A DNA stretch of 34,326 nucleotides from Anabaena lutea FACHB-196 (GTDB lineage: Bacteria; Cyanobacteriota; Cyanobacteriia; Cyanobacteriales; Nostocaceae). The notes under the pieces are model-generated. The model had not been told where the DNA came from. It searched no databases and saw only the letters and a program-made list of their open reading frames with translations. Each line of letters starts with the position of its first letter. Within the stretch, counting starts at the first letter, position 1. This document shows positions 25,324 through 34,233 of the stretch, in pieces. Position numbers and translations under genes: made by a program. Location: contig NZ_JACJST010000039.1 of the NCBI RefSeq assembly GCF_014698305.1, positions 1-34,326 of the forward strand, given 5' to 3'.

Positions 25324-27333
25324 CTAGAAATTTTCTTTCCTATAGCCAAATCCGTATTTGCTACAAAGACTCTTCAACTGTGTTGACAGTCCAGGCGGCC
25401 CACAGAAAAATACATCAACTTTATGGGGTGCGTGCTGTTTTGCTAGATCACTAAAAATCTCATCCCAATCTGGACGACCAGTTTTTGTGCGACTCTTTAA
25501 GCCTGTGATTAAATCCACCTTTGTCTGAGAGTGCAACAAATCCATCGCCACAAACAGGGTGCTAGACTTCATATCTGATTTTTGCTGTGCGCCTGTGAGA
25601 TATAAATTGATATCAAAGAGTTTGTTAGTGTCTTCAACTTCGATTTGTGATAACAGTTCCACAAACCATTCAAATGCATTTTGTTCTCGATTTAGCCAGT
25701 AAAAATGTACCTTCTGCAAATTGATGTTAGAAGAATTATGTTGATTGCGGTACAAAATACTTTTCAGGATAGAAGCAAAGGGAGTTACACCAATACCAGC
25801 ACCAATTAACACAGCATATTTAGATTCAAAAATATGTGTACTTGGTGTACCATAAGGCCCATCTAAATAAACTGGAACTCCCTGCTCAGGTTGAGAACTA
25901 CTTGAACGTATCCATTCTTCCCTTTGCTCTCGAAAAAGTTGATATAACTTACCAGTCCAACTTCCTGCTGCGCGTATATGTAAAGATAAAATATCTGGTG
26001 TTTCTGGGGCGCTGCTAATTGTAAATGGATGCCATTCATATTTGGAAATACTGGGACATTTAATAAATAAATAGTCTCCTGGTTGATAGTTGAAAGCTCC
26101 TGGACGTTGAACTTCTAAACCTAAAACTTTAGAGGGAAGTAAAGAGGCATTAACTACAACAGTTGCTTGTTTTGTTGCCCGCCAACGAATAACTAATTCA
26201 ATCACAAATCCCAGTCCAGGGAATAAAACCCACTGCCAAAAAACTGGCCCATGAATTAACGCCAGGATAAACCACAAACCGTACCCCATGTGAGCTATAT
26301 AGAACAGCGTAAATTTTCCACCTTGTCGGATAGGTGCTTGCGCTGTTACCCACATAATTGTAAACACTAGCAGTAATAAAAATCCCGATAAACCAGCTTT
26401 TGTCCCCAATAAACTTTGTAGAAAGGGCGCAGGTAAGGTAGTGTAATTGAGAAAATGTGCGATCGTATGCACAATTGCCAAGGCAAACATGACTTGACCT
26501 ATAAGCTTATGAAACTCGATGCTTTCGTCTATGGGTAAATAGTCATTAAGGCTACTTTTGCGAAGCCAAGTCATAAAATGCCGTAGCATGGGGATGAGAA
26601 TTAGCGCCCCGTTGAAGTTAAGTGTTGCACCACAACCTCTGGCAATTTGAACATATACATTTGCCCCTAAATTTGCATATCGATCAACTGCCCCAAAGAA
26701 AAGAAATATATTGACAGCAAAATAGAGGGCTAAAAAAGCAATTTTGACCCAATTGTTTTCAATGTAATGCTTGATGTAATCCTTTTTTGTCCGCTTGTTT
26801 TCTGGAGAAGCAACTGTTTGAGAGTTTTGCTTGTGAGGTCTGAGCCAGCTAACAGGGCTGACGGTCATTGCTTCAATTAAATCAGGAAATTTGCCGATTA
26901 AACCTTTAAATTCTGCAAAAGAAATTTCCCCACTGTTGTCTCTGTCGGCTTCTAGAAACAATATATCGACTAAATCGTTAATTTGTTCCGGTTTGAAACT
27001 GAGATTATTTTCATTCAGACTCGCAGTAATCAAGTGAGCAATTTCTGCTTTGTCAATGCAATCATCCCCATTGATATCATGTAATTTATAAGCAAATTCA
27101 AGTTTTTGTTCTGTAGTTGCAAAAACAAGGTTTTCTACAGCAGCTAAAAATTCTTCTATTTGGATAGTGCCACTTTTATCAGTATCGAATATGGCAAAAA
27201 GTCTGTCGGCAAAATATTCGTCTTTCAAGCCTAATGATTTCTTAAACTCAGCTTGATCAACTTGTTTATCTTCTCCAGCAATCTTGGTAAATACCCGTTT
27301 TAATTCTTCTAAAGTTTGTTTTGGGGTTTCCAT
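25324..27333 (-). CDS. NOX5-type NADPH oxidase with N-terminal EF-hands
   Basis: A 669-residue membrane oxidase that would pass electrons from NADPH via FAD and two haems to O2, making superoxide on the far side of the membrane. EF-hand region residues 1-145: loops at 50-61 (DTDKSGTIQIEE), 86-97 (DINGDDCIDKAE) and 130-141 (DRDNSGEISFAE), plus a degenerate first one near 20-30. Six helices lie at about 195-385. Haem ligands are probably His275/His289 and His348/His361, with the 14- and 13-residue spacing of NOX enzymes. The FAD motif is HPFTISSAP (435-443). The NADPH motifs are GAGIGVTPF (511-519) and FFCGPPG (643-649), and an aromatic Phe is last. This matches the order of animal NOX5 and the structurally known Cylindrospermum stagnale NOX5. 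An in-frame stop just upstream fixes the ATG. Confidence 0.95.
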   Translation of the reverse strand: METPKQTLEELKRVFTKIAGEDKQVDQAEFKKSLGLKDEYFADRLFAIFDTDKSGTIQIEEFLAAVENLVFATTEQKLEFAYKLHDINGDDCIDKAEIAHLITASLNENNLSFKPEQINDLVDILFLEADRDNSGEISFAEFKGLIGKFPDLIEAMTVSPVSWLRPHKQNSQTVASPENKRTKKDYIKHYIENNWVKIAFLALYFAVNIFLFFGAVDRYANLGANVYVQIARGCGATLNFNGALILIPMLRHFMTWLRKSSLNDYLPIDESIEFHKLIGQVMFALAIVHTIAHFLNYTTLPAPFLQSLLGTKAGLSGFLLLLVFTIMWVTAQAPIRQGGKFTLFYIAHMGYGLWFILALIHGPVFWQWVLFPGLGFVIELVIRWRATKQATVVVNASLLPSKVLGLEVQRPGAFNYQPGDYLFIKCPSISKYEWHPFTISSAPETPDILSLHIRAAGSWTGKLYQLFREQREEWIRSSSSQPEQGVPVYLDGPYGTPSTHIFESKYAVLIGAGIGVTPFASILKSILYRNQHNSSNINLQKVHFYWLNREQNAFEWFVELLSQIEVEDTNKLFDINLYLTGAQQKSDMKSSTLFVAMDLLHSQTKVDLITGLKSRTKTGRPDWDEIFSDLAKQHAPHKVDVFFCGPPGLSTQLKSLCSKYGFGYRKENF

Positions 27334-27400
27334 TGTTTCTTTTATTTATAAGAGTTATTTATTTCTAAATGGAGTTTAGTAATCTAATTGTTAATTTCCA

Positions 27401-27424
27401 CTGTTGAGTTCTCATATTCAACAG
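27401..27424. promoter_or_regulatory. Candidate LysR operator, CTGTTGA-N10-TCAACAG
   Basis: A perfect 7-bp-arm palindrome with a 10-base spacer sits in the 184-base divergent gap between the NADPH oxidase and lysR starts, 68 bases from the former and 93 from the latter. LysR regulators usually bind such an interrupted dyad in the shared promoter region. The assignment is positional; no binding has been shown. Confidence 0.5.
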
Positions 27425-27473
27425 ATTTCTAATAATTCAGCATAATAAAATACATAAATAAAGTCTAATGCTT

Positions 27474-27479
27474 TATAAT
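27474..27479 (+). promoter_or_regulatory. Candidate -10 box of lysR
   Basis: A perfect TATAAT begins 44 bases before the lysR ATG. The -35 position (about 27451-27456, TACATA) is poor, which fits a regulated promoter. Confidence 0.35.
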
Positions 27480-27517
27480 GATGGCAGTTATAACTTTTAA
27501 GCATACACCACAGAATT

Positions 27518-28417
27518 ATGGAATTACGGCATCTTAAATATTTCATAGCGGTTGCGGAAAACCTCAATTTTAGTCGTGCTGCTACGCAACTGTATATTTC
27601 ACAACCTGCGTTAAGCCGTCAAATAAAAAATCTTGAAGATGAACTGACTGTTATCCTCTTTATCCGACAATCGGATGGGTTGAAACTCACTGAAGCTGGG
27701 AAATTTTTTCTCGAACAAGCAAAGGATATTTTGAATCGCAGTAATATCGCTATTCAAACCATCAAGAATAATTACGCAAATACAAATGATCCTTTAGTAG
27801 TTGGCTATATCCCAACTATCTTGGAGAGTTTTTTAGGTGAAGCGTTACATCGTTTTGGAGTTACCTATCCTGACATTGCTGTACGTTTCCAAGAGATGTT
27901 TCCTAGTGACCAAGTGAAAGCGTTGTGGAATAGAACCATTGATATTGCTTTTATGGGTAATCCACCGGATGATTTAGAGCCAGAATTTATAGTTAAATGT
28001 GTTAAGGAAGTTATTATCGATGCTTTACTACCTGATACGCATACATTGGCATCTCTTCCTTCGATTAATCTGATAAAACTTGCATCTGAAAAATTTATTG
28101 GGATGTCTGAAGAAACTTTTCCAGGGCGGAATGATCGTATTCGTGATACTTGCCAAAAAGCTGGTTTCATACCGAATATCCATCTGTTTGCTGATAGTCA
28201 TGCTTCCATGATCGCTCTTGTTGCATCAGGCCAAGGGGTAGCAGTCATGCCACGAGAAGCAAGCGCATTGCCTCATCCTAAAGTTGTGTTTATGCCTCTT
28301 CATCATCCCATATACTACGCCCGATCAACTGCGGTATGGAGGAAAGAAAGACCTTCTCAATCTTTAGATAAATTTCTCAAAATTCTCTTTAATAAAGATA
28401 AAATTCCTGAAACTTAA
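27518..28417 (+). CDS. LysR-type transcriptional regulator
   Basis: A 299-residue LysR-family protein. The N-terminal winged helix-turn-helix (residues 1-60) shows the classic MELRHLKYFIAVAENLNFSR, then AATQLYISQPALSRQIKNLE. The periplasmic-binding-like effector domain covers about 90-290 (PLVVGYIPTILESF, LVASGQGVAVMPR). It is divergent from the NADPH oxidase gene across 184 bases that contain a perfect dyad. In this family that arrangement usually means it controls both itself and the neighbouring operon. The co-inducer cannot be predicted. No conserved Cys pair of the OxyR type is visible, so direct peroxide sensing is not indicated. Confidence 0.93.
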   Translation: MELRHLKYFIAVAENLNFSRAATQLYISQPALSRQIKNLEDELTVILFIRQSDGLKLTEAGKFFLEQAKDILNRSNIAIQTIKNNYANTNDPLVVGYIPTILESFLGEALHRFGVTYPDIAVRFQEMFPSDQVKALWNRTIDIAFMGNPPDDLEPEFIVKCVKEVIIDALLPDTHTLASLPSINLIKLASEKFIGMSEETFPGRNDRIRDTCQKAGFIPNIHLFADSHASMIALVASGQGVAVMPREASALPHPKVVFMPLHHPIYYARSTAVWRKERPSQSLDKFLKILFNKDKIPET

Positions 28418-29003
28418 AAAATCTGCGCTATAAAAAAATATAATTATATTTAGTAATACTTTGTAAAAACACTATTTTAGTTTTATGTGTTCATACCATA
28501 ACTTAATTCTTTTTGGAGATATCTATTAGACATCTCCGAAAACTATCTTTTGAATAGATGTTGGAGTAGTTTTCTGGAAAATTGTGTGTTCATAGTTCTT
28601 ATTGTTTTGTAATATCTACAGTTCTTTAACCACATACCGGAACACCATTTCTTAAGATTGGTTCTGTTGGACGGAGATTACCTAATATGTCAAAACATAT
28701 ATTAATTGGTGTTATTGCCTATAAATACAGCCCCGGTATAGTGTTTAAACTTGTGTGTTCGTCAAGTTACGTAATGATATACAGAATTTACACCCGTTTT
28801 GATGAAATAGTTATATTTATTAATCTGACGTGACTTGTGCGTAAGTCTTAGATAAGCTGTTGTGCATTGGAATCTACCCTTCATTGCATCCCCGTGCCAA
28901 TAAAACTGTAACAAAAACTACAAAATTGATATTTTCTGGAAAAAAGAGGGTAAGCTAATCATATAAATCCGGTTCACGAAATAGCGTGATGAGGAGTTCT
29001 CTT
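28418..29003. other. Gene-free region upstream of glutamate dehydrogenase
   Basis: No supported ORF. A possible hairpin TTTTTGGAGAT / ATCTCCGAAAA (28510-28520 and 28532-28542, one G-T pair) lies about 93 bases after lysR, and GAAAACTA (28538) can instead pair with TAGTTTTC (about 28567-28574). A small dyad ATATGT-CAAA-ACATAT lies near 28685-28700. The gdh promoter must lie here, but no boxes are clear. Confidence 0.4.
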
Positions 29004-30293
29004 ATGGTGACAACGTCTCGCCCAGTCTGGGAAAATCACTCTCCAGCGCATATTTGCCCGTTTGACCAAGCTTGTAGCTATTTAGAATGGGCTGCGAAAG
29101 AATTAAAACTAGATGCTGGTATAGTAGAAATACTTAGCCATCCCCGCAAAGTTGTGACAGTTTCCATTCCAGTAAAAATGGATAATGGAGAAGTACGAGT
29201 TCTCGCTGGACATCGAGTACAGCATTCCGATATTTTAGGCCCATATAAAGGTGGAATTCGCTACCATCAGGCTGTAACACTGCGGGAAGTTTCAGCTTTA
29301 GCAATGTTAATGACTTGGAAATGTGCGTTGTTGGGTATTCCCTACGGTGGTGCGAAGGGTGGAATTCCCATAGATCCTAAACAGTACAGCGTGCGTGAAT
29401 TAGAACGCATTAGTCGCCGTTATATTAGTGAGTTAATTAAAGATATTGGTCCTTCCGTAGATATACCCGCGCCAGATATGGGTACTTCTGCCCGTGAAAT
29501 GGCCTGGATGATGGATACTTATTCTGTTAATGTTGGTCATTCTGTACCAGGTGTGGTGACTGGTAAGCCGCTTTCGGTTGGTGGTTCTCTCGGAAGGGAA
29601 ATGGCTACGGGCAGGGGTGTAATGATTATTGTCCGTGAAGCGCTGGCAGAGCAAGGTAAATCCCTTGAAGGTGTGCGAGTTGCAATTCAAGGTTTCGGTA
29701 ATGTAGGTGGGGCTGCGGCTGAATTATTACACAATGCAGGAGCAAAAATTATTGCTGTTTCCAGTGGTGCTGGAGGTGTATTTTCGGAAGTTGGTCTTGA
29801 TATTCCGGCTTTGAAAGCCTACGCTGCTGAAAACCACAGAAGTGTTGTCGGTTTCCCCCAAGCTACATCAATTAGTAATGCAGATTTATTGACTTTACCT
29901 TGTGATGTCTTGATTCCCGCAGCTTTGGAAAATCAAATTACTGAGGAAAATGTCCATCAGATACAAGCGCAGTTTATTGCTGAAGCTGCTAATGGCCCTG
30001 TGACATTGGAAGCAAATCAAGTCCTAGAAGCGCGTGGTGTAACGGTGTTACCGGATATTTTAGCCAATGCTGGGGGTGTGGTGGTGAGTTATCTAGAATG
30101 GGTACAAGGTCTTTCTTACCTGTTCTGGGATGAAGAACGAGTGAACCGGGAAATGGAACATTTAATGGTACAGGCTTACCGCAAGGTGATTGAACAGTCA
30201 AAAGCACGACGGATTAATCTGCGGTTAGCTGCTTATACTCTGGGTGTGGGTAGAGTCGCCCAGGCTTTGACTGATAGAGGTTTGTATCCTTAG
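29004..30293 (+). CDS. gdhA: Glutamate dehydrogenase (Glu/Leu/Phe/Val family)
   Basis: A 429-residue enzyme that interconverts glutamate with 2-oxoglutarate and ammonium using NAD(P)(H). The substrate-binding motif GPYKGGIRYH (Lys82) is followed by MTWKCALLGIPYGGAKGG, with substrate Lys106 and catalytic Lys118, and by PAPDMGT with Asp158. The coenzyme-binding site is IQGFGNVGGAAA (about 228-238). The length is typical of hexameric bacterial forms. The open frame begins at GTG 28986, but GAGGAG at 28991-28996 is spaced ideally for ATG 29004, which I take as the start. Coenzyme preference is not certain from sequence. In cyanobacteria it is an accessory route beside GS-GOGAT. The gene stands alone. 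Confidence 0.93.
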   Translation: MVTTSRPVWENHSPAHICPFDQACSYLEWAAKELKLDAGIVEILSHPRKVVTVSIPVKMDNGEVRVLAGHRVQHSDILGPYKGGIRYHQAVTLREVSALAMLMTWKCALLGIPYGGAKGGIPIDPKQYSVRELERISRRYISELIKDIGPSVDIPAPDMGTSAREMAWMMDTYSVNVGHSVPGVVTGKPLSVGGSLGREMATGRGVMIIVREALAEQGKSLEGVRVAIQGFGNVGGAAAELLHNAGAKIIAVSSGAGGVFSEVGLDIPALKAYAAENHRSVVGFPQATSISNADLLTLPCDVLIPAALENQITEENVHQIQAQFIAEAANGPVTLEANQVLEARGVTVLPDILANAGGVVVSYLEWVQGLSYLFWDEERVNREMEHLMVQAYRKVIEQSKARRINLRLAAYTLGVGRVAQALTDRGLYP

Positions 30294-30403
30294 TTATACA
30301 GCAGTGTTCAGTGTTCAGTATGGGTTTAGCATTGCTAAATCCTTACAAATGTAAATGTAGAGATGTTCTCAGGAATATCTTTACACTTACATTCATTTTC
30401 TAA

Positions 30404-30514
30404 TTACAGCCATTTTCAGGTAAATGAACCACATTCATTCTTTTCTCACGCTCCAGACGCAGAAGTACAAGGAGAAATCAACAGTGTGGTCTAAATACAT
30501 GAAAATTGCTGTAA
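30404..30514. mobile_element. MITE-like element, copy 2 (111 bp)
   Basis: Same ends and core as the element at 5377-5484. TTACAGCCATTTTCAGGTAA at the left is mirrored by the inverse of ATGAAAATTGCTGTAA at the right, about 30-bp imperfect terminal repeats, and the core has CTCACGCTCCAGACGCAGA. It lies between the convergent gdh gene and the exported repeat protein. Confidence 0.7.
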
Positions 30515-30532
30515 GCAAGACCTCAGCCTTTG

Positions 30533-31867
30533 TTAAAAGCTGACAATATCCAGTTGACTGATACTATTAATTTCCGTAATCGAATTATAGTTCCAGCTAT
30601 TTTCAAATACTAATCTTTCCTCACGTCTGCTCTGAGAATCGTAGCGAATTTCTGTGACAAATTTTATTTCTGACTTCGATAAGTCAATATTATTTAGTCG
30701 CAGTTTGTTAAATTCTATTACCTCTGGAGTTAAAAAGTATTTTTTTCCTTTCTTGGCAATCTGTCTTGCTCCTGTACTGTTGTAAAATTGCACCCAACGA
30801 TTGTTTTGACGGGCGTAGATTGTGTAGACTACATTTGCGTATTTAGTAACTGGTTTTTCTAGGATATCTAGATGTAAAACGAAGGCTCTTTGATTGGAAT
30901 TAACTAACCTGCCTAATTTAAATAAGCAATTCCAGTCTTTGCTCCTAAACGCTTTTGATGAGTAACGATTCTTTACTTGACGATATTCGCGTCTGCGATC
31001 ATCATCGTCATCATCACGTCTGCGATAGTTGTTGTTATCATCATAATCCTTTTTGGTAGTTCTGTAACTGACTGTCGTTAGCTGACTGATACTACTAATT
31101 TCCGTAATCGAACTATAGTTCCACACATCTTCAAATACTAATCTTTGGTCTCGTTTGTTGTTGGAATCGTAGCGAATTTCGGTGACAAATCTTAAGTCTG
31201 ATCTTGACCAATCAAGATTACCTACCCGCAGTTTGTTAAATTCTATTACCTCTGGGGTCAAGGAGAATTTTCCTCTTTTCTTTTCAATCAGTCTTGATCC
31301 GGTACTGCTATAAAATTGCACCCAACGATTGTTTTGACGAGCGTAGACTGTGTAGACGACATTTGCGTATTTAGTAACTGGTTTTTCTAAGATATCTAGG
31401 TGTATGACCAATGCTTTCCGGTTGGAATTAACTAACCTTCCTACTTTGAAGAAGCAATTCCAATCTCTGATTCGATATAATTTTGATGAACGATGATATC
31501 CCCCCCTGTAATCGTCACCTCTGCGATAATTATCACGGTCATCATCATTGTCATAACGTCTGCGATTATTTCTACGATCATCGTCATCATCATCGTCATC
31601 GTCATCACCACCTCGGCGGCGATTGTTGTTATTATCATCATCTTTATCTTTTTTAGACAGGAGAAAATTTGATTCTTCTCCAGTCAACTGATTTATAAAT
31701 GAGTAGTTTTTTTGCTGTGGTTCACCAACAGTTTTATCTTGTATATCTGCTATTTGAGTTGTTAAAGAGAGAACTTGAGAGGGAACAGAGACAGCAGCTA
31801 TGACGGATAGGCTTGTAACTGTTAAAACATCTTTGCAAAACAACGTGAAGGAAGACTTGTGTGACAT
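30533..31867 (-). CDS. Exported protein with two copies of an unknown domain and Asp/Arg-rich linkers
   Basis: A 444-residue protein with a probable signal peptide (hydrophobic residues about 14-33, VLTVTSLSVIAAVSVPSQV). An Asp/Arg/Asn-rich stretch follows (about 74-125, with a run of nine or more Asp). Then comes a domain of about 135 residues, seen twice (about 130-265 and 308-444), each containing DWNC, LEKPVTKYANVVYT, YARQNNRWVQFY, LTPEVIEFNKLR and FVTEIRYDS. The copies are about 75% identical, and a second acidic/basic linker separates them. I do not recognise the domain. Each copy has one Cys, so a disulphide between copies is possible. The acidic linkers may bind cations. Location: periplasm or cell surface. 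The downstream end abuts a MITE. Confidence 0.75.
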   Translation of the reverse strand: MSHKSSFTLFCKDVLTVTSLSVIAAVSVPSQVLSLTTQIADIQDKTVGEPQQKNYSFINQLTGEESNFLLSKKDKDDDNNNNRRRGGDDDDDDDDDDRRNNRRRYDNDDDRDNYRRGDDYRGGYHRSSKLYRIRDWNCFFKVGRLVNSNRKALVIHLDILEKPVTKYANVVYTVYARQNNRWVQFYSSTGSRLIEKKRGKFSLTPEVIEFNKLRVGNLDWSRSDLRFVTEIRYDSNNKRDQRLVFEDVWNYSSITEISSISQLTTVSYRTTKKDYDDNNNYRRRDDDDDDRRREYRQVKNRYSSKAFRSKDWNCLFKLGRLVNSNQRAFVLHLDILEKPVTKYANVVYTIYARQNNRWVQFYNSTGARQIAKKGKKYFLTPEVIEFNKLRLNNIDLSKSEIKFVTEIRYDSQSRREERLVFENSWNYNSITEINSISQLDIVSF

Positions 31868-32069
31868 TGAAATCCTTTTATGACTTGGTTGGTCAGTTAA
31901 ATTACTTGATTTGGATTTTTTCTATGACTTAATGCATAGTGACAAGTTCCCAAGTGTGTGTAACTTTCTACACTTCTTAGCAGTTGCAAAGACACAATGG
32001 TTATTTTAAATACACATATGCGTAAATTGCACTTTTTGACCATCTACCTATAGAGTTAATCTACAAGAC

Positions 32070-32165
32070 ATGGAAACGAGTACTCAAAACACCGTTCCCC
32101 ATGATCCTGAAATTTTAAGCAATACTGGTACAAGAAGGACGGTTTACAGAACATTACAAAAATGA
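32070..32165 (+). CDS. Possible 31-residue upstream ORF coupled to pepA
   Basis: ATG 32070 opens [20 protein letters not shown] followed by [11 protein letters not shown] and stops at TGA 32163-32165, which overlaps the pepA ATG as ATGA. No clear ribosome site precedes it. Neither does one precede pepA, so coupled translation would explain how pepA is started. A chance frame remains possible. Confidence 0.35.
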   Translation: METSTQNTVPHDPEILSNTGTRRTVYRTLQK

Positions 32166-33634
32166 CGATTCAACTTAGTGATAAAGCTTTATTAGACTGG
32201 AGTGGTGATACTTTAGCGATCGCCTTATTTGAAGATGCAGTAGAATTAACTGGTGAGTTGGCAGCTTTAGATGAGAAATTCGCCGGCATCTTCAAAGAAC
32301 TGATTGCCGAAGAAGAATTTACTGGTAAAGTCAATAGCACCATTTTCACGCGGGTAGGTGCTGGAAACAATGTGCGGAAATTGATTTTGGTCGGTTTAGG
32401 TAAACCAGACGCGCTGAAACTAGAAACTTTACGCCGTGTTGCGGCTACGGTAGCGCGAACTGCTAAAAAGCAAAAAACCAAAACTCTGGGAATTAGTCTA
32501 CCAGTATTTAACAACGATCCTGCGGCAACGGCTCAAGCTATAGCCGAAGGCGCACAACTGGCACTTTACCAAGATACGCGCTTTAAATCCGAGCCAGAAG
32601 ATAAAAGTCCCAATATCGAAACAATTGATTTACTAGGATTAACTGGACAAGAAGCAGCCATTACCCGTGCTAATCAAATTGTTTCTGGGGTAATTTTAGC
32701 ACGGCAGTTAGTAGCAGCCCCAGCTAATGCAGTGACACCTATTACTATGGCAGAAACTGCGATCGCGATCGCAAAAGATCACGGTTTAGAAATCCAAGTC
32801 TTGGAAAAAGAAGAATGTGAAAAACTAGGTATGGGTGCATTTTTAGGAGTAGCCCAAGCCTCCGACTTACCACCGAAATTTATTCACCTCATCTACAAAC
32901 CAGAAGGAACACCGAAACGCAAATTAGCAATTGTCGGTAAAGGTTTAACCTTTGACTCCGGTGGACTTAATATCAAAGGTGCAGGAAGCGGCATCGAAAC
33001 CATGAAAATTGACATGGGTGGTGCAGCGGCCACATTAGGTGCAGCTAAAGCCATTGGACAGTTAAAGCCAGATGTGGAAGTTCACTTTATTTCCGCAGTT
33101 ACGGAAAATATGATTAGCGGTCGTGCTATGCGCCCAGGAGACATCTTAACCGCTTCTAATGGCAAAACAATCGAAGTCAACAACACTGACGCAGAAGGGC
33201 GTTTAACCTTGGCTGATGCCTTGGTATATACCGAAAAATTGGGAGTAGATGCGATCGTTGATTTAGCTACTCTCACAGGTGCTTGTGTGGTAGCTTTGGG
33301 TGACGATATCGCCGGTTTATTTACTCCTGATGATGCTGTCGCTTCCCAACTGCAAACAGCCTCAGAAGCCGCAGGTGAGAAAATTTGGCGGATGCCAATG
33401 GAAGACAAATATTTTGACGGGTTAAAATCGGGTATTGCGGATATGAAAAACACAGGCCCCCGTTATGGTGGTTCCATTACTGCGGCTTTGTTCCTCAAGC
33501 AATTTGTGAAAGATACCCCTTGGGCGCATTTAGATATTGCCGGCCCCGTTTGGACAGATAAGGAAAATGGCTACAACGGTGCAGGTGCAACCGGCTTTGG
33601 TGTCAGGACTTTGGTTAGTTGGGTTTTGAGTTAG
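32162..33634 (+). CDS. pepA: Leucyl aminopeptidase (M17 family)
   Basis: A 490-residue cytoplasmic two-metal aminopeptidase that trims N-terminal residues from peptides and usually works as a hexamer. The C-terminal catalytic domain holds the metal and active-site residues Lys260 and Asp265 ([11 protein letters not shown]), Lys272, Asp284 (MKIDMGGAA), and Asp343, Glu345 and Arg347 in the family signature NTDAEGRL. The N-terminal half is the normal non-catalytic domain. All key residues are present and length is normal. A small ORF ends over its start codon (ATGA). Downstream lie TTTTCTCG repeats and a small hairpin. Confidence 0.95.
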   Translation: MTIQLSDKALLDWSGDTLAIALFEDAVELTGELAALDEKFAGIFKELIAEEEFTGKVNSTIFTRVGAGNNVRKLILVGLGKPDALKLETLRRVAATVARTAKKQKTKTLGISLPVFNNDPAATAQAIAEGAQLALYQDTRFKSEPEDKSPNIETIDLLGLTGQEAAITRANQIVSGVILARQLVAAPANAVTPITMAETAIAIAKDHGLEIQVLEKEECEKLGMGAFLGVAQASDLPPKFIHLIYKPEGTPKRKLAIVGKGLTFDSGGLNIKGAGSGIETMKIDMGGAAATLGAAKAIGQLKPDVEVHFISAVTENMISGRAMRPGDILTASNGKTIEVNNTDAEGRLTLADALVYTEKLGVDAIVDLATLTGACVVALGDDIAGLFTPDDAVASQLQTASEAAGEKIWRMPMEDKYFDGLKSGIADMKNTGPRYGGSITAALFLKQFVKDTPWAHLDIAGPVWTDKENGYNGAGATGFGVRTLVSWVLS

Positions 33635-33636
33635 TT

Positions 33637-33682
33637 TTTTCTCGTTTTCTCGTTTTTCTCGTTCCCATACAGAGTATGGGAA
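33637..33682. repeat. TTTTCTCG repeats and hairpin after pepA
   Basis: Three near-copies of TTTTCTCG (about 33637-33661) are followed by a perfect stem TTCCCATAC / AGA / GTATGGGAA (33662-33682). The hairpin may mark the end of the pepA transcript. The T-rich run precedes it, so on the plus strand it is not a classical intrinsic terminator. Confidence 0.5.
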
Positions 33683-33758
33683 TGAATTATATAAGGCTCT
33701 GCTTTGGGTGATACCAAAGTAGAATCTTTTTTTTGTTCCGGTGATTTCTGTTGAATAA

Positions 33759-33788
33759 TTGAAGCGGAAATATTAATTTTTATATAAT
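33759..33788 (+). promoter_or_regulatory. Candidate sigma-70 promoter of the DUF433 gene
   Basis: TTGAAG (33759-33764) and TATAAT (33783-33788), spacer 18 bases, lie 43 bases upstream of the DUF433 start codon. This is a good match to the housekeeping consensus. Confidence 0.5.
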
Positions 33789-33830
33789 AAAATATGAGAT
33801 AATTTTACCAACTCATGAAAATCACAGTTT

Positions 33831-34157
33831 ATGACTACTCTATCTGTTAGCAAAGAACACATAGTTATTACTCCGGGAGTATGTGGAGGAAAACCGCGTA
33901 TTGCTGGACATCGAATTAAGGTTCAAGATATTGTCATTTGGCATGAAAGGATGGGAATGTCACCTGATGAAATTGTTTATCAATATCCTAGTATTTCTCT
34001 TGCAGATGTTTATGCAGCTTTGGCTTATTATCATGATCACAGAGAAGAAATTAGACAGCACATTGAAGAGGGAGAAGCTTTTGCTAAACAATTACAAGGT
34101 AATAAACCATCTTTAGTTGCAAAAATATTAAAGGGTGAAAATGTCAAACAAGATTAA
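33831..34157 (+). CDS. DUF433 protein (antitoxin-like)
   Basis: A 108-residue protein with the DUF433 pattern: HIVITPGVCGGKPRIAGHRI, then VQDIVIWHERMGMSPDEIVYQYPSISLADVYAALAYYHDH. The family is a helix-turn-helix-like module usually paired with a downstream DUF5615 PIN-like protein, and the pair is treated as a VapBC-like toxin-antitoxin system. Here the downstream gene starts 17 bases before this one ends, the usual overlap, and is itself cut short. The protein is complete and has a charged C-terminal tail that typically contacts the toxin. Antitoxin function is by family association only. Confidence 0.88.
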   Translation: MTTLSVSKEHIVITPGVCGGKPRIAGHRIKVQDIVIWHERMGMSPDEIVYQYPSISLADVYAALAYYHDHREEIRQHIEEGEAFAKQLQGNKPSLVAKILKGENVKQD

Positions 34158-34233
34158 GTTTCACCTTGATGAAAATGTTGGTAATGCAATAGCTAACGGT
34201 TTGAGAATTAGAGGAGTTGATGTGACAGGGTAA
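34141..34233 (+). pseudogene. Truncated DUF5615 PIN-like toxin
   Basis: ATG 34141, inside the end of the DUF433 gene, opens MSNKIKFHLDENVGNAIANG and LRIRGVDVTG, then stops at TAA 34231-34233. HLDENV...AIANGLRIRGVDV is the conserved start of DUF5615 proteins, which normally have about 110-120 residues and carry several acidic PIN-domain residues. Only the first Asp/Glu pair remains. Homology ends sharply at the stop, and the following 93 bases to the window edge do not continue the family in any frame I could read. An insertion at about 34228-34233 is therefore likely, with its other end beyond the window. Confidence 0.7.

Noticed and set aside
27518-28417. OxyR-type peroxide sensor
   Set aside because: The oxidase neighbourhood made this tempting, but the effector domain shows no conserved redox Cys pair.
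31441-31641. Minus-strand ORF of Met/Thr/Ile-rich repeats
   Set aside because: Frame-shifted reading of the GAT-rich Asp/Arg linker in the exported protein.
32170-33453. Minus-strand ORFs of 114 and 123 residues
   Set aside because: Antisense to pepA, whose active-site residues confirm the plus-strand frame.
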